Positions 1 through 7,459 of a DNA stretch of 64,000 bases are shown piece by piece (position 1 is the first letter of the stretch; each line of letters starts with the position of its first letter). Origin of the DNA: Lachnospira multipara LB2003 (lineage in GTDB: Bacteria > Bacillota > Clostridia > Lachnospirales > Lachnospiraceae); NCBI RefSeq assembly GCF_000702205.1, contig NZ_JNKW01000001.1:62001-126000 (forward strand), written 5' to 3'. The notes under the pieces were generated by a model. The model was not told the DNA's origin and did not search any database. It saw only the letters and a list, made by a program, of their open reading frames with translations. The position numbers and the translations under genes are program-made.

Positions 1-2
1 TT

Positions 3-662
3 TACCTTGTTGTTTTTGATGAAAAATCAGTTTCCTTGTCTTCTGAATTGTATGGGGATATAGATGAGTATATCAATGACAATTATGTAGAAGAAAAGAA
101 TCAAGAAGAATATCCTGATTCAAATGGAAGAAATGAAAGGGTTGTACAGAGGTCTGAATCTTTTGCAGGCGGATTAGCTTCTAATGGCGCTGCTCCAACA
201 TTTTCAAAAGCAAATAAGGCTGCACGTAAAGATGAAGAGGAAATGCTTTCTGATGTGTGCCTATCAGCACCGATATTAGAGGAAGAAAGAAGCCTAGACG
301 ATGTTGTAAATAATCTGGACAAAACCTTTATGGAACTTGTTTTTTCATTTGCTGATGCAAAAGGACTTACTGATGTTGAGGTTCAAAAGAAGGCGAATCT
401 TGATAGAAAGGCATTTTCTAAGCTTAAATGTGGAACTACAAAGAATCCTAGTAAATCCACAGCTCTTGCTTTAGCAGTAGCCCTAGAATTGAATTTAGAT
501 GATACAAAGGATCTTCTTTCAAGAGCAGGACTAGCATTGTCTCCATGCAGTAAGCAGGATGTTATAGTGCAGTACTTTATCGAGAAGAAAGCTTATGACA
601 TATATGAAATCAATCTAGCTCTTTTTGAACATGGAGAACAACTGCTTGGTACGCAAGTCTAG
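3..662 (+). CDS. Macro-domain protein, C-terminal part, with HTH-like C-terminal domain (partial, 5' end outside window)
   Basis: The reading frame is open to the left edge, so the gene begins upstream; the TTG at 36 is not a credible start. The first codons read YLVVFDEKSVSLSSEL, resembling the last strand and helix of macro domains that bind ADP-ribose or O-acetyl-ADP-ribose. A charged low-complexity linker follows (about 100-280), then an XRE-like helical domain (about 330-640; motifs KKANLDRKAFSKLK and ALAVALELNLDDTKDLL). This macro-linker-HTH layout is known from Firmicutes deacetylase-type macro proteins. The VWA protein and ADP-ribosylglycohydrolase downstream support a role in ADP-ribose removal or sensing. 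The macro assignment rests on about 30 residues; the HTH-like part is clearer. Confidence 0.7.
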   Translation, partial: YLVVFDEKSVSLSSELYGDIDEYINDNYVEEKNQEEYPDSNGRNERVVQRSESFAGGLASNGAAPTFSKANKAARKDEEEMLSDVCLSAPILEEERSLDDVVNNLDKTFMELVFSFADAKGLTDVEVQKKANLDRKAFSKLKCGTTKNPSKSTALALAVALELNLDDTKDLLSRAGLALSPCSKQDVIVQYFIEKKAYDIYEINLALFEHGEQLLGTQV

Positions 663-755
663 TAAATGTCGCCTGGCAAGTGACCGGTAAAAATTAATAT
701 CAAGATATAATTACCTCAGAAACAAGCAAATAAGCTAATTACGGAGGTAATCGTT

Positions 756-1457
756 ATGAGAGAAAACTTAACAGAAATCGTATTTATTCTTGACAGAAGT
801 GGCTCTATGAGCGGACTTGAATCTGATACTATTGGTGGATTTAATTCTATGATTGCTAAGCAGCAGAAAGAAGAAGGGGAGGCTATTGTTTCCACCGTTC
901 TTTTTGATGATGAAACAGATGTAATTCATGACAGAGTAGCTATTGGTGAAGTAAAGAAGCTTACAGAAGAAGATTATTATGTTCGCGGCTGCACTGCACT
1001 TTTGGATGCGGTAGGTGGAGCAATTCATCATATCGGTAATGTTCATAAGTATGCAAGAGAAGAGGATAGACCGGCTAAGACCTTGTTTGTTATTACAACA
1101 GATGGTTTGGAAAATGCAAGCAGACATTATTCCTTCAAGGATGTTAAGCGACAAATCAAGCGTCAGCAAGAAAAGTATCACTGGGAATTCATTTTCCTAG
1201 GAGCCAATATTGATGCTATAGAAGTTGCAGAAAATATGGGCATTAGTAAAGACAGAGCAGCAAATTATAATTGTGATGAACTAGGAACAGCCCTTAATTA
1301 TCAGGTTCTTGAAGCTGCCGTAACACGAGTAAGAAAATGCAAAGCCGCGGATATGGCTATGACATTTGCAGGTGGAGCATGGAAAGCAGACATTGACCGT
1401 GATTACGAGAAGCGCGGGAAGAAGAACGGGAAGAAGAACGGAAGGAGGGTAAGATAA
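756..1457 (+). CDS. VWA domain protein (TerY-like)
   Basis: A 233 aa von Willebrand factor A protein, probably cytoplasmic (no signal peptide). The metal-ion-dependent adhesion site is visible as DRSGSMSG near residue 14, with the later threonine in RGCTALLDAVG and the aspartate in TTDGLENA. VWA proteins of this size resemble TerY and usually scaffold partners. The start has a good ribosome binding site (GGAGGTAATCGTT). The C-terminus is a basic tail made by a 12-bp tandem repeat (GGGAAGAAGAAC twice, about 1416-1440), giving a GKKNGKKNG segment. Its last base is the first base of the ADP-ribosylglycohydrolase start codon, so the two genes are very likely translationally coupled. Confidence 0.85.
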   Translation: MRENLTEIVFILDRSGSMSGLESDTIGGFNSMIAKQQKEEGEAIVSTVLFDDETDVIHDRVAIGEVKKLTEEDYYVRGCTALLDAVGGAIHHIGNVHKYAREEDRPAKTLFVITTDGLENASRHYSFKDVKRQIKRQQEKYHWEFIFLGANIDAIEVAENMGISKDRAANYNCDELGTALNYQVLEAAVTRVRKCKAADMAMTFAGGAWKADIDRDYEKRGKKNGKKNGRRVR

Positions 1458-2287
1458 TGATTGGTGCAATTATTGGAGATATTGTCGGCAGTCCTTATGA
1501 ATTTGATCGCGGTGAGAAAATAAAGGATTTTGGCCCATTATTCATAGATGAGTCTGAATATACAGATGATTCTGTTATGACAATTGCCGTAGCAGATGGC
1601 CTCATGAAGGCAGGTCTTATGAAAGCTGGTCCTATGAAAGCTGGCCTGAATTGTGATAATGAAACAATTAGGCGTGAAGTAATAAAGGCAATGAAGACTT
1701 GGGGGCGTAAGTATCCAAAAGCTGGATATGGAGGCATATTTATTTGCTGGTTACAGCATGAGGATGAAGGCCCATATGGAAGCTGGGGCAATGGTTCTGC
1801 TATGCGTGTATCTTCTGTTGGATGGCTTTATGACACCATAGATCGTACAAGAGAAGTAGCACGGATTACAGCAGAGGTTACTCATAATCATCCTGAAGGA
1901 ATAAAAGGCGCAGAAGCTACAGCTTCAGCAATTTTCCTGGCTCGTACAGGAAAATTAAAGGATGAGATTAGAAAATATATTGTAGATGAGTTTGGATATG
2001 ATTTATCAAGAACACTAGATGAAATCCGCCCTACTTACCGACATGTAGAGAGCTGCCAAGAAACAGTTCCTGAAGCAATCACAGCCTTCTTGGAAGGAAC
2101 TGATTTTGAAGACGTAGTTCGATGCGCAGTATCTCTAGGTGGAGATTGTGATACGTTAACTTGTATCGCAGCTGGAATTGCAGAAGCGTTTTATGGCGTT
2201 CCGGATAATTATAAAGAGGAGGCGTTATCTAGGATTGAACCGGATATGCGCGGGGTGTATGAGCGATTCGTAAAGATAAGTAAGTAA
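1457..2287 (+). CDS. ADP-ribosylglycohydrolase (DraG/ARH family)
   Basis: A 276 aa hydrolase of the ADP-ribosylglycohydrolase fold, which removes ADP-ribose from proteins or small molecules using two metal ions. Visible family motifs are GDIVGSPYEF at the N-terminus, YTDDSVMT (metal-binding acidic pair), GNGSAMRVSSVGW, THNHPEG and the C-terminal GGDCDTLTCIAAGIAEAFYG. Length is normal for bacterial members. It shares a base with the VWA gene and has an in-gene RBS (GGAGGGTAAGATA). A 15-bp unit encoding MKAGL/P is tandemly repeated three times near 1603-1647 in a surface-loop position, which looks like a local expansion. A deleted second copy lies at 3797-4128. Target protein unknown. Confidence 0.9.
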   Translation: MIGAIIGDIVGSPYEFDRGEKIKDFGPLFIDESEYTDDSVMTIAVADGLMKAGLMKAGPMKAGLNCDNETIRREVIKAMKTWGRKYPKAGYGGIFICWLQHEDEGPYGSWGNGSAMRVSSVGWLYDTIDRTREVARITAEVTHNHPEGIKGAEATASAIFLARTGKLKDEIRKYIVDEFGYDLSRTLDEIRPTYRHVESCQETVPEAITAFLEGTDFEDVVRCAVSLGGDCDTLTCIAAGIAEAFYGVPDNYKEEALSRIEPDMRGVYERFVKISK

Positions 2288-2295
2288 AATAGCGT

Positions 2296-2345
2296 ACTTT
2301 ACATTGGTGTATATATAGTGTAAAATATATACACCAATGTAAAGT
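2296..2345. promoter_or_regulatory. AbiE promoter inside a 21-bp inverted repeat (probable autoregulatory operator)
   Basis: Perfect inverted repeat: arms 2296-2316 and 2325-2345 with an 8-base centre. A promoter fits inside it: -35 TTTACA (2298-2303), 17-bp spacer, -10 TAAAAT (2321-2326). AbiEi antitoxins are known to bind inverted repeats in their own promoter, so this is most likely the operator for negative autoregulation; that function is inference. Confidence 0.75.
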
Positions 2346-2362
2346 TTGCTGAGGTGACATAT

Positions 2363-2956
2363 ATGACTAAGTTTGAAGAAATTGATGAATTGTTAGAACA
2401 AAATAATGGATACTTATTTTCGAAAGATGTAGAGAAAGCCGGAATCTCCAGAACGTATTTGGCTAGTTATGTTAAGGAAAGAGGACTGGAGAAAGTATCA
2501 AAAGGAATTTATATTTCGCCGGACACATGGGAGGATGAACTGTACATTCTCCAACTTCGTTATCCAAAAGTTATTTTCTTCGGAGAAACTGCGCTGTATC
2601 TTCATGGATTGATTGATAGAGAATACTCACAGATTACTGTGACGGTTCCACCAAGATTTAATCGGACCAGATTATTGTCTGAAGGGGTTGTGATTCGGCA
2701 AGAACAAGAGGCTAATTATAATCTTGGAATCACAGAATTACAAACAAATTTTGGAAACACAGTTAGGGTCTATGATGTGGAAAAGACGATTTGTGATCTT
2801 GTAAAACTGAGAGGCAAAATAGAAGTTCAACATTATCAGACTGCAATTAAGTCATATATGAGAAGAAAAGATAAGGACTTAATGCGTTTGCTTAAGTATG
2901 CAGAAGCTTTAAGAATTCGAGATGAAATCATGAAATACATTGAGGTGATGGTATGA
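2363..2956 (+). CDS. abiEi: AbiEi-type antitoxin / transcriptional regulator
   Basis: A 197 aa protein of the AbiEi family, the antitoxin of type IV toxin-antitoxin systems. The N-terminal part (FEEIDELLEQNNGYLFSKDV through RTYLASYVKERGLEKVSKGIY) is the winged-helix DNA-binding domain; YDVEKTICDLVKLRGKI and the helical end match the AbiEi C-terminal region. ATG 2363 is preferred over GTG 2354 because GAGGTG at 2351 is correctly spaced from the ATG. It overlaps the toxin gene by 4 bp (ATGA). The palindrome just upstream is the expected binding site. A C-terminal relic of a paralogue lies at 9978-10127. Confidence 0.87.
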   Translation: MTKFEEIDELLEQNNGYLFSKDVEKAGISRTYLASYVKERGLEKVSKGIYISPDTWEDELYILQLRYPKVIFFGETALYLHGLIDREYSQITVTVPPRFNRTRLLSEGVVIRQEQEANYNLGITELQTNFGNTVRVYDVEKTICDLVKLRGKIEVQHYQTAIKSYMRRKDKDLMRLLKYAEALRIRDEIMKYIEVMV

Positions 2957-3786
2957 TAAAAACTGCTATACAGCTAAAAGCAAAGATAAGAAATATATCC
3001 GGTGGTGATAGCAAAGTTGCTATGTCTATGATACGAGTATACTTTATGGAAAGATTTTTGGAACGTGTCTCAATATCAGCGTATAAGAATCAGTTTGTGT
3101 TAAAAGGTGGGATGCTTGTTTCTTCATTGGTTGGGTTAAATAGTCGCGCAACAATGGACATTGATGCTACCGTGCAGGCGCTTCCATTGACACAGGAAGA
3201 GATTGAAAAGATTGTAAATGAAATTGGTGGGATTCCGTTAGAAGATAACGTGTCTTTTGAAATCAAATTCATAGAAACAATTATGGATGAATTTGATTAT
3301 CCGGGTGTACGTGTACATATGGAAGGAAAACTTGATAATCTTAAGCAGCCGATTAAAATTGATATATCGACTGATGATGTAATAACCCCGCGAGCAGTAG
3401 AGTATGGGTATCAATTGATGTTTGAAGATAGAGATATTGAATTGCAGTCATACAATATCGAAACTCTATTAGCTGAAAAATTACAGACTATTCTTAGTCG
3501 TGGATTTGCGAATACGAGAGCGCGAGACTTTTATGATGTTTACGAGATTACTCATAAGAAGTCTTTTGATGGAGAAACATTAAAGACGGCATTTTTAGCT
3601 ACGTGTGAGAAAAGAGGTACAGTGTTCACATCTGAACAGATGCAAACAATTCTTGAGGATATAGGTTCTGATAAGCAGATGAGAGAACGTTGGAACCAAT
3701 TTAAGAAAAATAATTATTATGTTGAGGATTTAAGCTTTGATGAAGTAATGGATTCTGTTCAAAATCTAGTGGTATCTTTCTTATAA
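2953..3786 (+). CDS. abiEii: AbiEii-type nucleotidyltransferase toxin
   Basis: A 277 aa protein of the AbiEii/DUF1814 nucleotidyltransferase family, the toxin partner of AbiEi. Family signatures visible: KGGMLVSSL followed by SRATMDIDATV (the G-S and D-x-D nucleotidyltransferase motif), KIDISTDD in the middle, and LLAEKLQTILSRG with RARDFYDVYEI, carrying the conserved lysine and aspartates. Length is typical. Related toxins (MenT type) transfer nucleotides to tRNA 3' ends; AbiE systems give abortive phage infection. Whether this pair acts on phage or only maintains DNA is not shown by the sequence. The 4-bp overlap with the antitoxin is the usual operon form. Confidence 0.88.
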   Translation: MIKTAIQLKAKIRNISGGDSKVAMSMIRVYFMERFLERVSISAYKNQFVLKGGMLVSSLVGLNSRATMDIDATVQALPLTQEEIEKIVNEIGGIPLEDNVSFEIKFIETIMDEFDYPGVRVHMEGKLDNLKQPIKIDISTDDVITPRAVEYGYQLMFEDRDIELQSYNIETLLAEKLQTILSRGFANTRARDFYDVYEITHKKSFDGETLKTAFLATCEKRGTVFTSEQMQTILEDIGSDKQMRERWNQFKKNNYYVEDLSFDEVMDSVQNLVVSFL

Positions 3787-3796
3787 TAGAATTACG

Positions 3797-4128
3797 AAGG
3801 GCACTTAGGCTTAAGAAGCTGGGGCAACGGTTCTGCTATGCGTGTATCTTCTGTTGGATGGCTTTATGACACCATAGATCGTACAAGAGAAGTGGCAAGG
3901 ATTACGGCAGAGGTTACTCATAATCATCATGAAGGTACTGATTTTGAAGACGTAGTTCGATGTGCAGTATCTCTCGGTGGAGATTGTGATACGTTAACTT
4001 GTATCGCAGCTGGAATTGCAGAAGCGTTCTATGGCGTTCCGGATAATTATAAAGAGGAAGCGCTATCTAGGATTGAGCCGGATATGCGGCAGGTGTATGA
4101 GCGATTTTTAATGGTACGTATTTCATAA
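3797..4128 (+). pseudogene. Internally deleted and 5'-truncated copy of the ADP-ribosylglycohydrolase gene
   Basis: Nearly identical to the 3' half of the gene at 1457-2287, starting around the GSWGNGSAMRVSS segment. After THNHHEG it jumps to TDFEDVVRC. In the intact copy the two sides of this jump both carry GAAGG (1895 and 2093), so 198 bp (66 codons) was lost in frame between five-base repeats; the join is GAAGG at 3931. The N-terminal metal motif is missing, so the product cannot be an active hydrolase. Only a 96-codon frame from ATG 3838 remains. It lies directly after the AbiE pair, so a duplicated segment brackets that module. Confidence 0.87.
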
Positions 4129-4173
4129 TCAATAGAATGATAATAAAAAAATATAGAAATGAGGGATTAGATA

Positions 4174-5382
4174 ATGTCAGAGATTACATTAACAAATAGT
4201 AATGAATTGTCATTTGAAAAAAATGATATTTCTACACTGACTGAAAAATTATTACTGGATGTTAGGACGAAAGAGATTCCAAAGAATAGAAGTATTGCTA
4301 TGCCTATAGCGAAACTTTCTACTTTGGGTGCTGGAGTATCATCTCTTATTCCAGCGCTGAATACTGTTACTCAAACAACTACAATGAATGTTAGTGGTTT
4401 GTATCAGCTTGCTAATGCAAGTGTTGGAGATACTCTTAAGATTGCAAAAAATGGTAATTTTTGGGGTGCATTTAAAACCGCAGAAGGAGGTTCTAAGTTT
4501 GCACAGCTTGCTCCAGCAAAGTCAGTTTCAGTAACTAGCATTAAAACTATGAATGTAAATCCTGCTATGATTATGATGTCAGTAGCCCTTTTTTCTATAG
4601 AAAAAGAACTTGGTAATATTGCAGACATGGAAAAACAAATCTTATCATTTCTGCAAATAGAGAAGGAATCTGAAATTGAAGCAGATGTAGTAACGCTAAA
4701 TGAGATTATCCAAAAGTATAAGCATAATTGGGATAATGAACATTATATAGCAAGCAATCATAAGATGGTTCTAGACATAAAAAGAACATCAAGGAAAAAT
4801 ATGATTTCTTTTCAAAAAAGTGTTTCAGATGCTTTGAAGTCTAATAAAATAGTGGTTGCCCAAGGACAGGTAAATAATACATTGAACGAATTACAAAAAA
4901 AGTTTAAGTATTATAGGCTTTCCTTATATTCATTCTCATTAGCATCGTTGGTAGAGATTATGCTGAGTGGAAATTTTAAGGAGGAGAATATTCAGGCAGC
5001 AATCAATGAGATAAGGAAAAATTCTGATGAGTATCGCAATTGCTTTAGTGAATGTTCATTGTTCTTGGAAAAGCTTTCAAATGGTTCTATTGAATCAAAT
5101 GTGCTAAAAGGACTTGGAACGGCAAGTAATGCTATGGGTAAGCTCATTGGAAGCATTCCTAAGATAAAAAAAGGAGTAGTTGATGAATTTCTTCAAGATG
5201 CAGGTGGAAAGCTTAAATCAAATGCATCACGCATAAGCAAGGAAGTAATTGAATCATTTGCAGAGGTAAGTAATCCTAATACGGGGGTGTTTATGCAAAA
5301 GATGGAGGATATGATTCTAATTTATGATAAGACTACAGAAATATGTTTTGATAAAGATAACGTATATTTGATAGCTGGATAG
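4174..5382 (+). CDS. Unknown 402 aa helical protein
   Basis: I do not recognise this family. The start ATG follows a GAGGGATTAG ribosome binding site. Residues about 38-75 and 128-145 (SVTSIKTMNVNPAMIMMSV) are mildly hydrophobic, and 145-260 and 270-400 look like long amphipathic helices or coiled coil (ADMEKQILSFLQIEKES; KSVSDALKSNKIVVAQGQ). No signal peptide is visible. Such a mix of glycine/alanine-rich hydrophobic stretches and long helices is seen in helical pore-forming or membrane-associated proteins, but that is only a shape comparison. It stands alone between the ADP-ribosylglycohydrolase relic and non-coding debris, with base composition like its neighbours. Confidence 0.65.
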   Translation: MSEITLTNSNELSFEKNDISTLTEKLLLDVRTKEIPKNRSIAMPIAKLSTLGAGVSSLIPALNTVTQTTTMNVSGLYQLANASVGDTLKIAKNGNFWGAFKTAEGGSKFAQLAPAKSVSVTSIKTMNVNPAMIMMSVALFSIEKELGNIADMEKQILSFLQIEKESEIEADVVTLNEIIQKYKHNWDNEHYIASNHKMVLDIKRTSRKNMISFQKSVSDALKSNKIVVAQGQVNNTLNELQKKFKYYRLSLYSFSLASLVEIMLSGNFKEENIQAAINEIRKNSDEYRNCFSECSLFLEKLSNGSIESNVLKGLGTASNAMGKLIGSIPKIKKGVVDEFLQDAGGKLKSNASRISKEVIESFAEVSNPNTGVFMQKMEDMILIYDKTTEICFDKDNVYLIAG

Positions 5383-5562
5383 ATATATTGGAATCTGCGG
5401 ATTACATTATCTATACGCGTGTCACATCTTATTGATTATCTTGAACAGACAATAAGTAAAGAATTAATTGATAATTCAGAATTAGAGCATTTTATCGAAG
5501 CATATATCGATAGCTCCGATGAATTAAAAGCAATTATCAGTCTCATCAAAATGAGATTTTGA
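5383..5562 (+). other. Short open frame continuing in phase after the 402 aa gene (relic or junction)
   Basis: Directly after the TAG of the upstream gene the same frame stays open to TGA at 5560 and would encode a segment containing HLIDYLEQTISKELID and ELEHFIEAYIDSSDELK. It has protein-like amphipathic character but no start codon with an RBS (only GTG 5419). It is probably a leftover 3' end of another gene joined here by recombination. Confidence 0.35.
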
Positions 5563-5649
5563 ATTAATTGAAAAATGTTGAAATCGTGGGACTTACATAG
5601 GAAAGTCTCATTGCAGTCTCACTAAAGTCTCATGCGTAAATGAGACTTT
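5539..5649. repeat. Cluster of AGTCTCA repeats, three in 11-bp phase, plus inverted copies
   Basis: AGTCTCA occurs at 5604, 5615 and 5626, i.e. exactly one helical turn apart. The third copy forms a perfect 10-bp inverted repeat (5624-5633 with 5640-5649, loop GCGTAA). A further pair AGTCTCAT / ATGAGATT surrounds 5547-5550 at the end of the preceding open frame. This looks like a multi-site protein-binding array or iteron-like site; no function is known. Confidence 0.6.
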
Positions 5650-5751
5650 ATGAGATTTAGTTATAAAATCTATATATGTGACCTAAAACAAAACAGCAAA
5701 AATATAAGTGCCTGTCCATATTAGACATGTGCTGCAGCTTTTTTTATTGGG

Positions 5752-5928
5752 ATGACTCCCATGACAGTTTTTGCTTATACATGGAAGGAAGCAGATTGTA
5801 CTTGTGAAGTTAAATGCAGTGATAATTCAATCAATGAAGACTGTCCTGTATGTAAACAGGATCACAGTTTGTGCCAAGGTTCTGATACATTTGGAGATAT
5901 AGACTTGGATGATAAAAAAGCAAAATAA
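5752..5928 (+). pseudogene. Cysteine-rich fragment resembling a CD1107-family mobile-element protein
   Basis: A 58-codon frame without a clear RBS encodes a segment with C-T-C-x3-C, then DCPVCKQD and a further cysteine. The spacing resembles the cysteine cluster (CTC...C...CPVC...C) seen in CD1107/DUF4366-type proteins of conjugative elements. If so it is a remnant of an integrative element once inserted here. Recognition rests on a short motif only. Confidence 0.4.
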
Positions 5929-6001
5929 AAAAATATAATAAATAATTCATTTACAGACTTGACAAATTTAAAAAAAATATGATGCCGCTCTAATCCCTTT
6001 A

Positions 6002-6010
6002 TGGTATAAT
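6002..6010 (+). promoter_or_regulatory. Extended -10 promoter of the three-gene nuclease operon
   Basis: TGGTATAAT (extended -10 form, TATAAT at 6005-6010) lies 32 bp before the first start codon. No good -35 is at the normal distance; a TTGACA at 5959 is 40 bp upstream and too far. The operon RBS GGGAGG lies 7-12 bases before ATG 6042. Confidence 0.5.
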
Positions 6011-6041
6011 AAAACAGAGTATAACCAAAGGGAGGAAAGAA

Positions 6042-7160
6042 ATGAATAACAGAGCTGCAATGGATGAGATGACATTTCTTAATTTCTATAGAGAGAGTGT
6101 ATCAGGTTATTCAAAAAAGGCGAAGCGTAAAATATGTAAGACGTTAGAGAAAGATGGCAAAATAACATTTGAATCTCAAATGAGTATCCAAATTGATGGC
6201 AATAACCCTATTTATTTTGATAAGGAAGATGTTGACGCTATTATTTCGAAGACAACCATGACAGCAGAACTTATGGGCTTTTTTGAAGAGTGGGAATACA
6301 CTAAATTATATAAGTATTCAGTGCCTGTTTTTTTTGAAGCAGAAAAAGATATTGAGGAAAGTTTAAAAAATATTGGAATTAAGAAATTCGAAAAAAATAG
6401 TTTTTCTACGGATTATGTTTTAAAAACATCACTTTTAGATGCTAATCCAATGTGGTACAAATGTGATGGAAAATATTTTGTTAAGTTTGTATTGCAAAAA
6501 TCATGTTTTCAGGGTGATGATTACGAGCAAATAGATTACAGATATCCAATAGTCATTTATATCGATAAGAATGTTGGAGTGTTAGAAGTAAGATATGATG
6601 CTGTTAAATATAGTAATCAGCAAACTGAAAATAATATCTATGCGAATTTAGTAAGTACATGTTTGAAATGGCTTGTAGAGAAACTGAAATTGAAGTTATT
6701 TTTGTGTGAACATGCCAATACCATAGACGTTATTAATGATAAATCTGATTCTTCTGTAAGAATATACAGACAGATGATGGCTTTAAAATCAGGAGGTTCA
6801 GCAGAGTTAAAAGCTGCCGAGAGTAGAGATGCTGTTTTACCTTTTGTGGGTGAATTACGAGAACTTATAGAAGAAAATGAGGATTTATTTAATGGTGAAG
6901 CAAAAGTAGTAATAGAAAAATATTTGAATGATATAGAAGTGACTGCAAGTTACCCATACATTTATATCAAATGGGAAAATGCAGTAGAATCTCAGAGCTA
7001 TATTGTTAAAATAACTTTTGATTATTTGAGTCAAAAATATACATTGCTACAGCATTTAACAGGAACATGTAGTGATATAGGAATGGAGCGAATGAACAAT
7101 GCAATCAAATATCTTTGTGAAAGTGGCTCCTTTACTAAAGGAGCAGAAATTAAATATTGA
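6042..7160 (+). CDS. Unknown 372 aa protein, first gene of a nuclease operon
   Basis: Not a family I recognise. The start follows a strong AAAGGGAGGAAAGAA site. The sequence is soluble, with alternating beta/alpha character, a basic patch (KKAKRKICKTLEKDGKI) near residue 25-40, and two beta-rich stretches (about 140-200 with YRYPIVIYIDKNVGVLEVRY, and about 300-350 with YPYIYIKWENAVESQSYIVK) that could be repeats of one fold. No catalytic motif is apparent. It overlaps or abuts the winged-helix/zinc-ribbon gene, and the nuclease gene follows, so the three products probably act together; here it could be a substrate-recognition or sensor subunit. That role is inference. Confidence 0.7.
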   Translation: MNNRAAMDEMTFLNFYRESVSGYSKKAKRKICKTLEKDGKITFESQMSIQIDGNNPIYFDKEDVDAIISKTTMTAELMGFFEEWEYTKLYKYSVPVFFEAEKDIEESLKNIGIKKFEKNSFSTDYVLKTSLLDANPMWYKCDGKYFVKFVLQKSCFQGDDYEQIDYRYPIVIYIDKNVGVLEVRYDAVKYSNQQTENNIYANLVSTCLKWLVEKLKLKLFLCEHANTIDVINDKSDSSVRIYRQMMALKSGGSAELKAAESRDAVLPFVGELRELIEENEDLFNGEAKVVIEKYLNDIEVTASYPYIYIKWENAVESQSYIVKITFDYLSQKYTLLQHLTGTCSDIGMERMNNAIKYLCESGSFTKGAEIKY

Positions 7161-7458
7161 TGTCGATACTTTTATTGATTTCTTAGCTCATTATAGTTCT
7201 AAGGATTGGATTTATCCTACTGCTATACATAGAAAATTAAAATATGATATTAAAGATATCTATGATGTGTTAGAAACACTTAGAGAGGCTGGTTATATTG
7301 AGCAGTATTTGGAAATATATTGCCCAATTTGCCAGCGGTACACTGGACAATATTATAAAACCATAGGTGAAGTTCCGGAAGAAGTGTATTGTGAAAATTG
7401 CGATGAAGAGATAATAAATCCATTGGAACATGCATCTGTGATTTACAGGGTATTGTAA
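7099..7458 (+). CDS. Small winged-helix-like protein with zinc ribbon
   Basis: About 100-119 aa. The N-terminal half (DWIYPTAIHRKLKYDIKDIYDVLETLREAGYI, written here only to 7380) has the spacing of a winged helix with a recognition helix and wing. The C-terminal part has CPICQRY and CENCDEE, a four-cysteine zinc ribbon. The start is uncertain: ATG 7099 overlaps the upstream gene by 62 bp and has GGAG at 7085, whereas a strong AAAGGAG at 7137-7143 precedes an in-frame ATT at 7156 that overlaps the upstream stop. Stop is one base before the nuclease gene. The likely role is a DNA- or nucleic-acid-binding adaptor for the nuclease. Confidence 0.7.
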   Translation: MQSNIFVKVAPLLKEQKLNIDVDTFIDFLAHYSSKDWIYPTAIHRKLKYDIKDIYDVLETLREAGYIEQYLEIYCPICQRYTGQYYKTIGEVPEEVYCENCDEEIINPLEHASVIYRVL

Positions 7459-7459
7459 T

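Noticed and set aside
5624-5649. AAAGTCTCAT / ATGAGACTTT hairpin as a terminator
   Set aside because: No T tract follows, and the arms are part of a phased repeat array, so a binding site is more likely.
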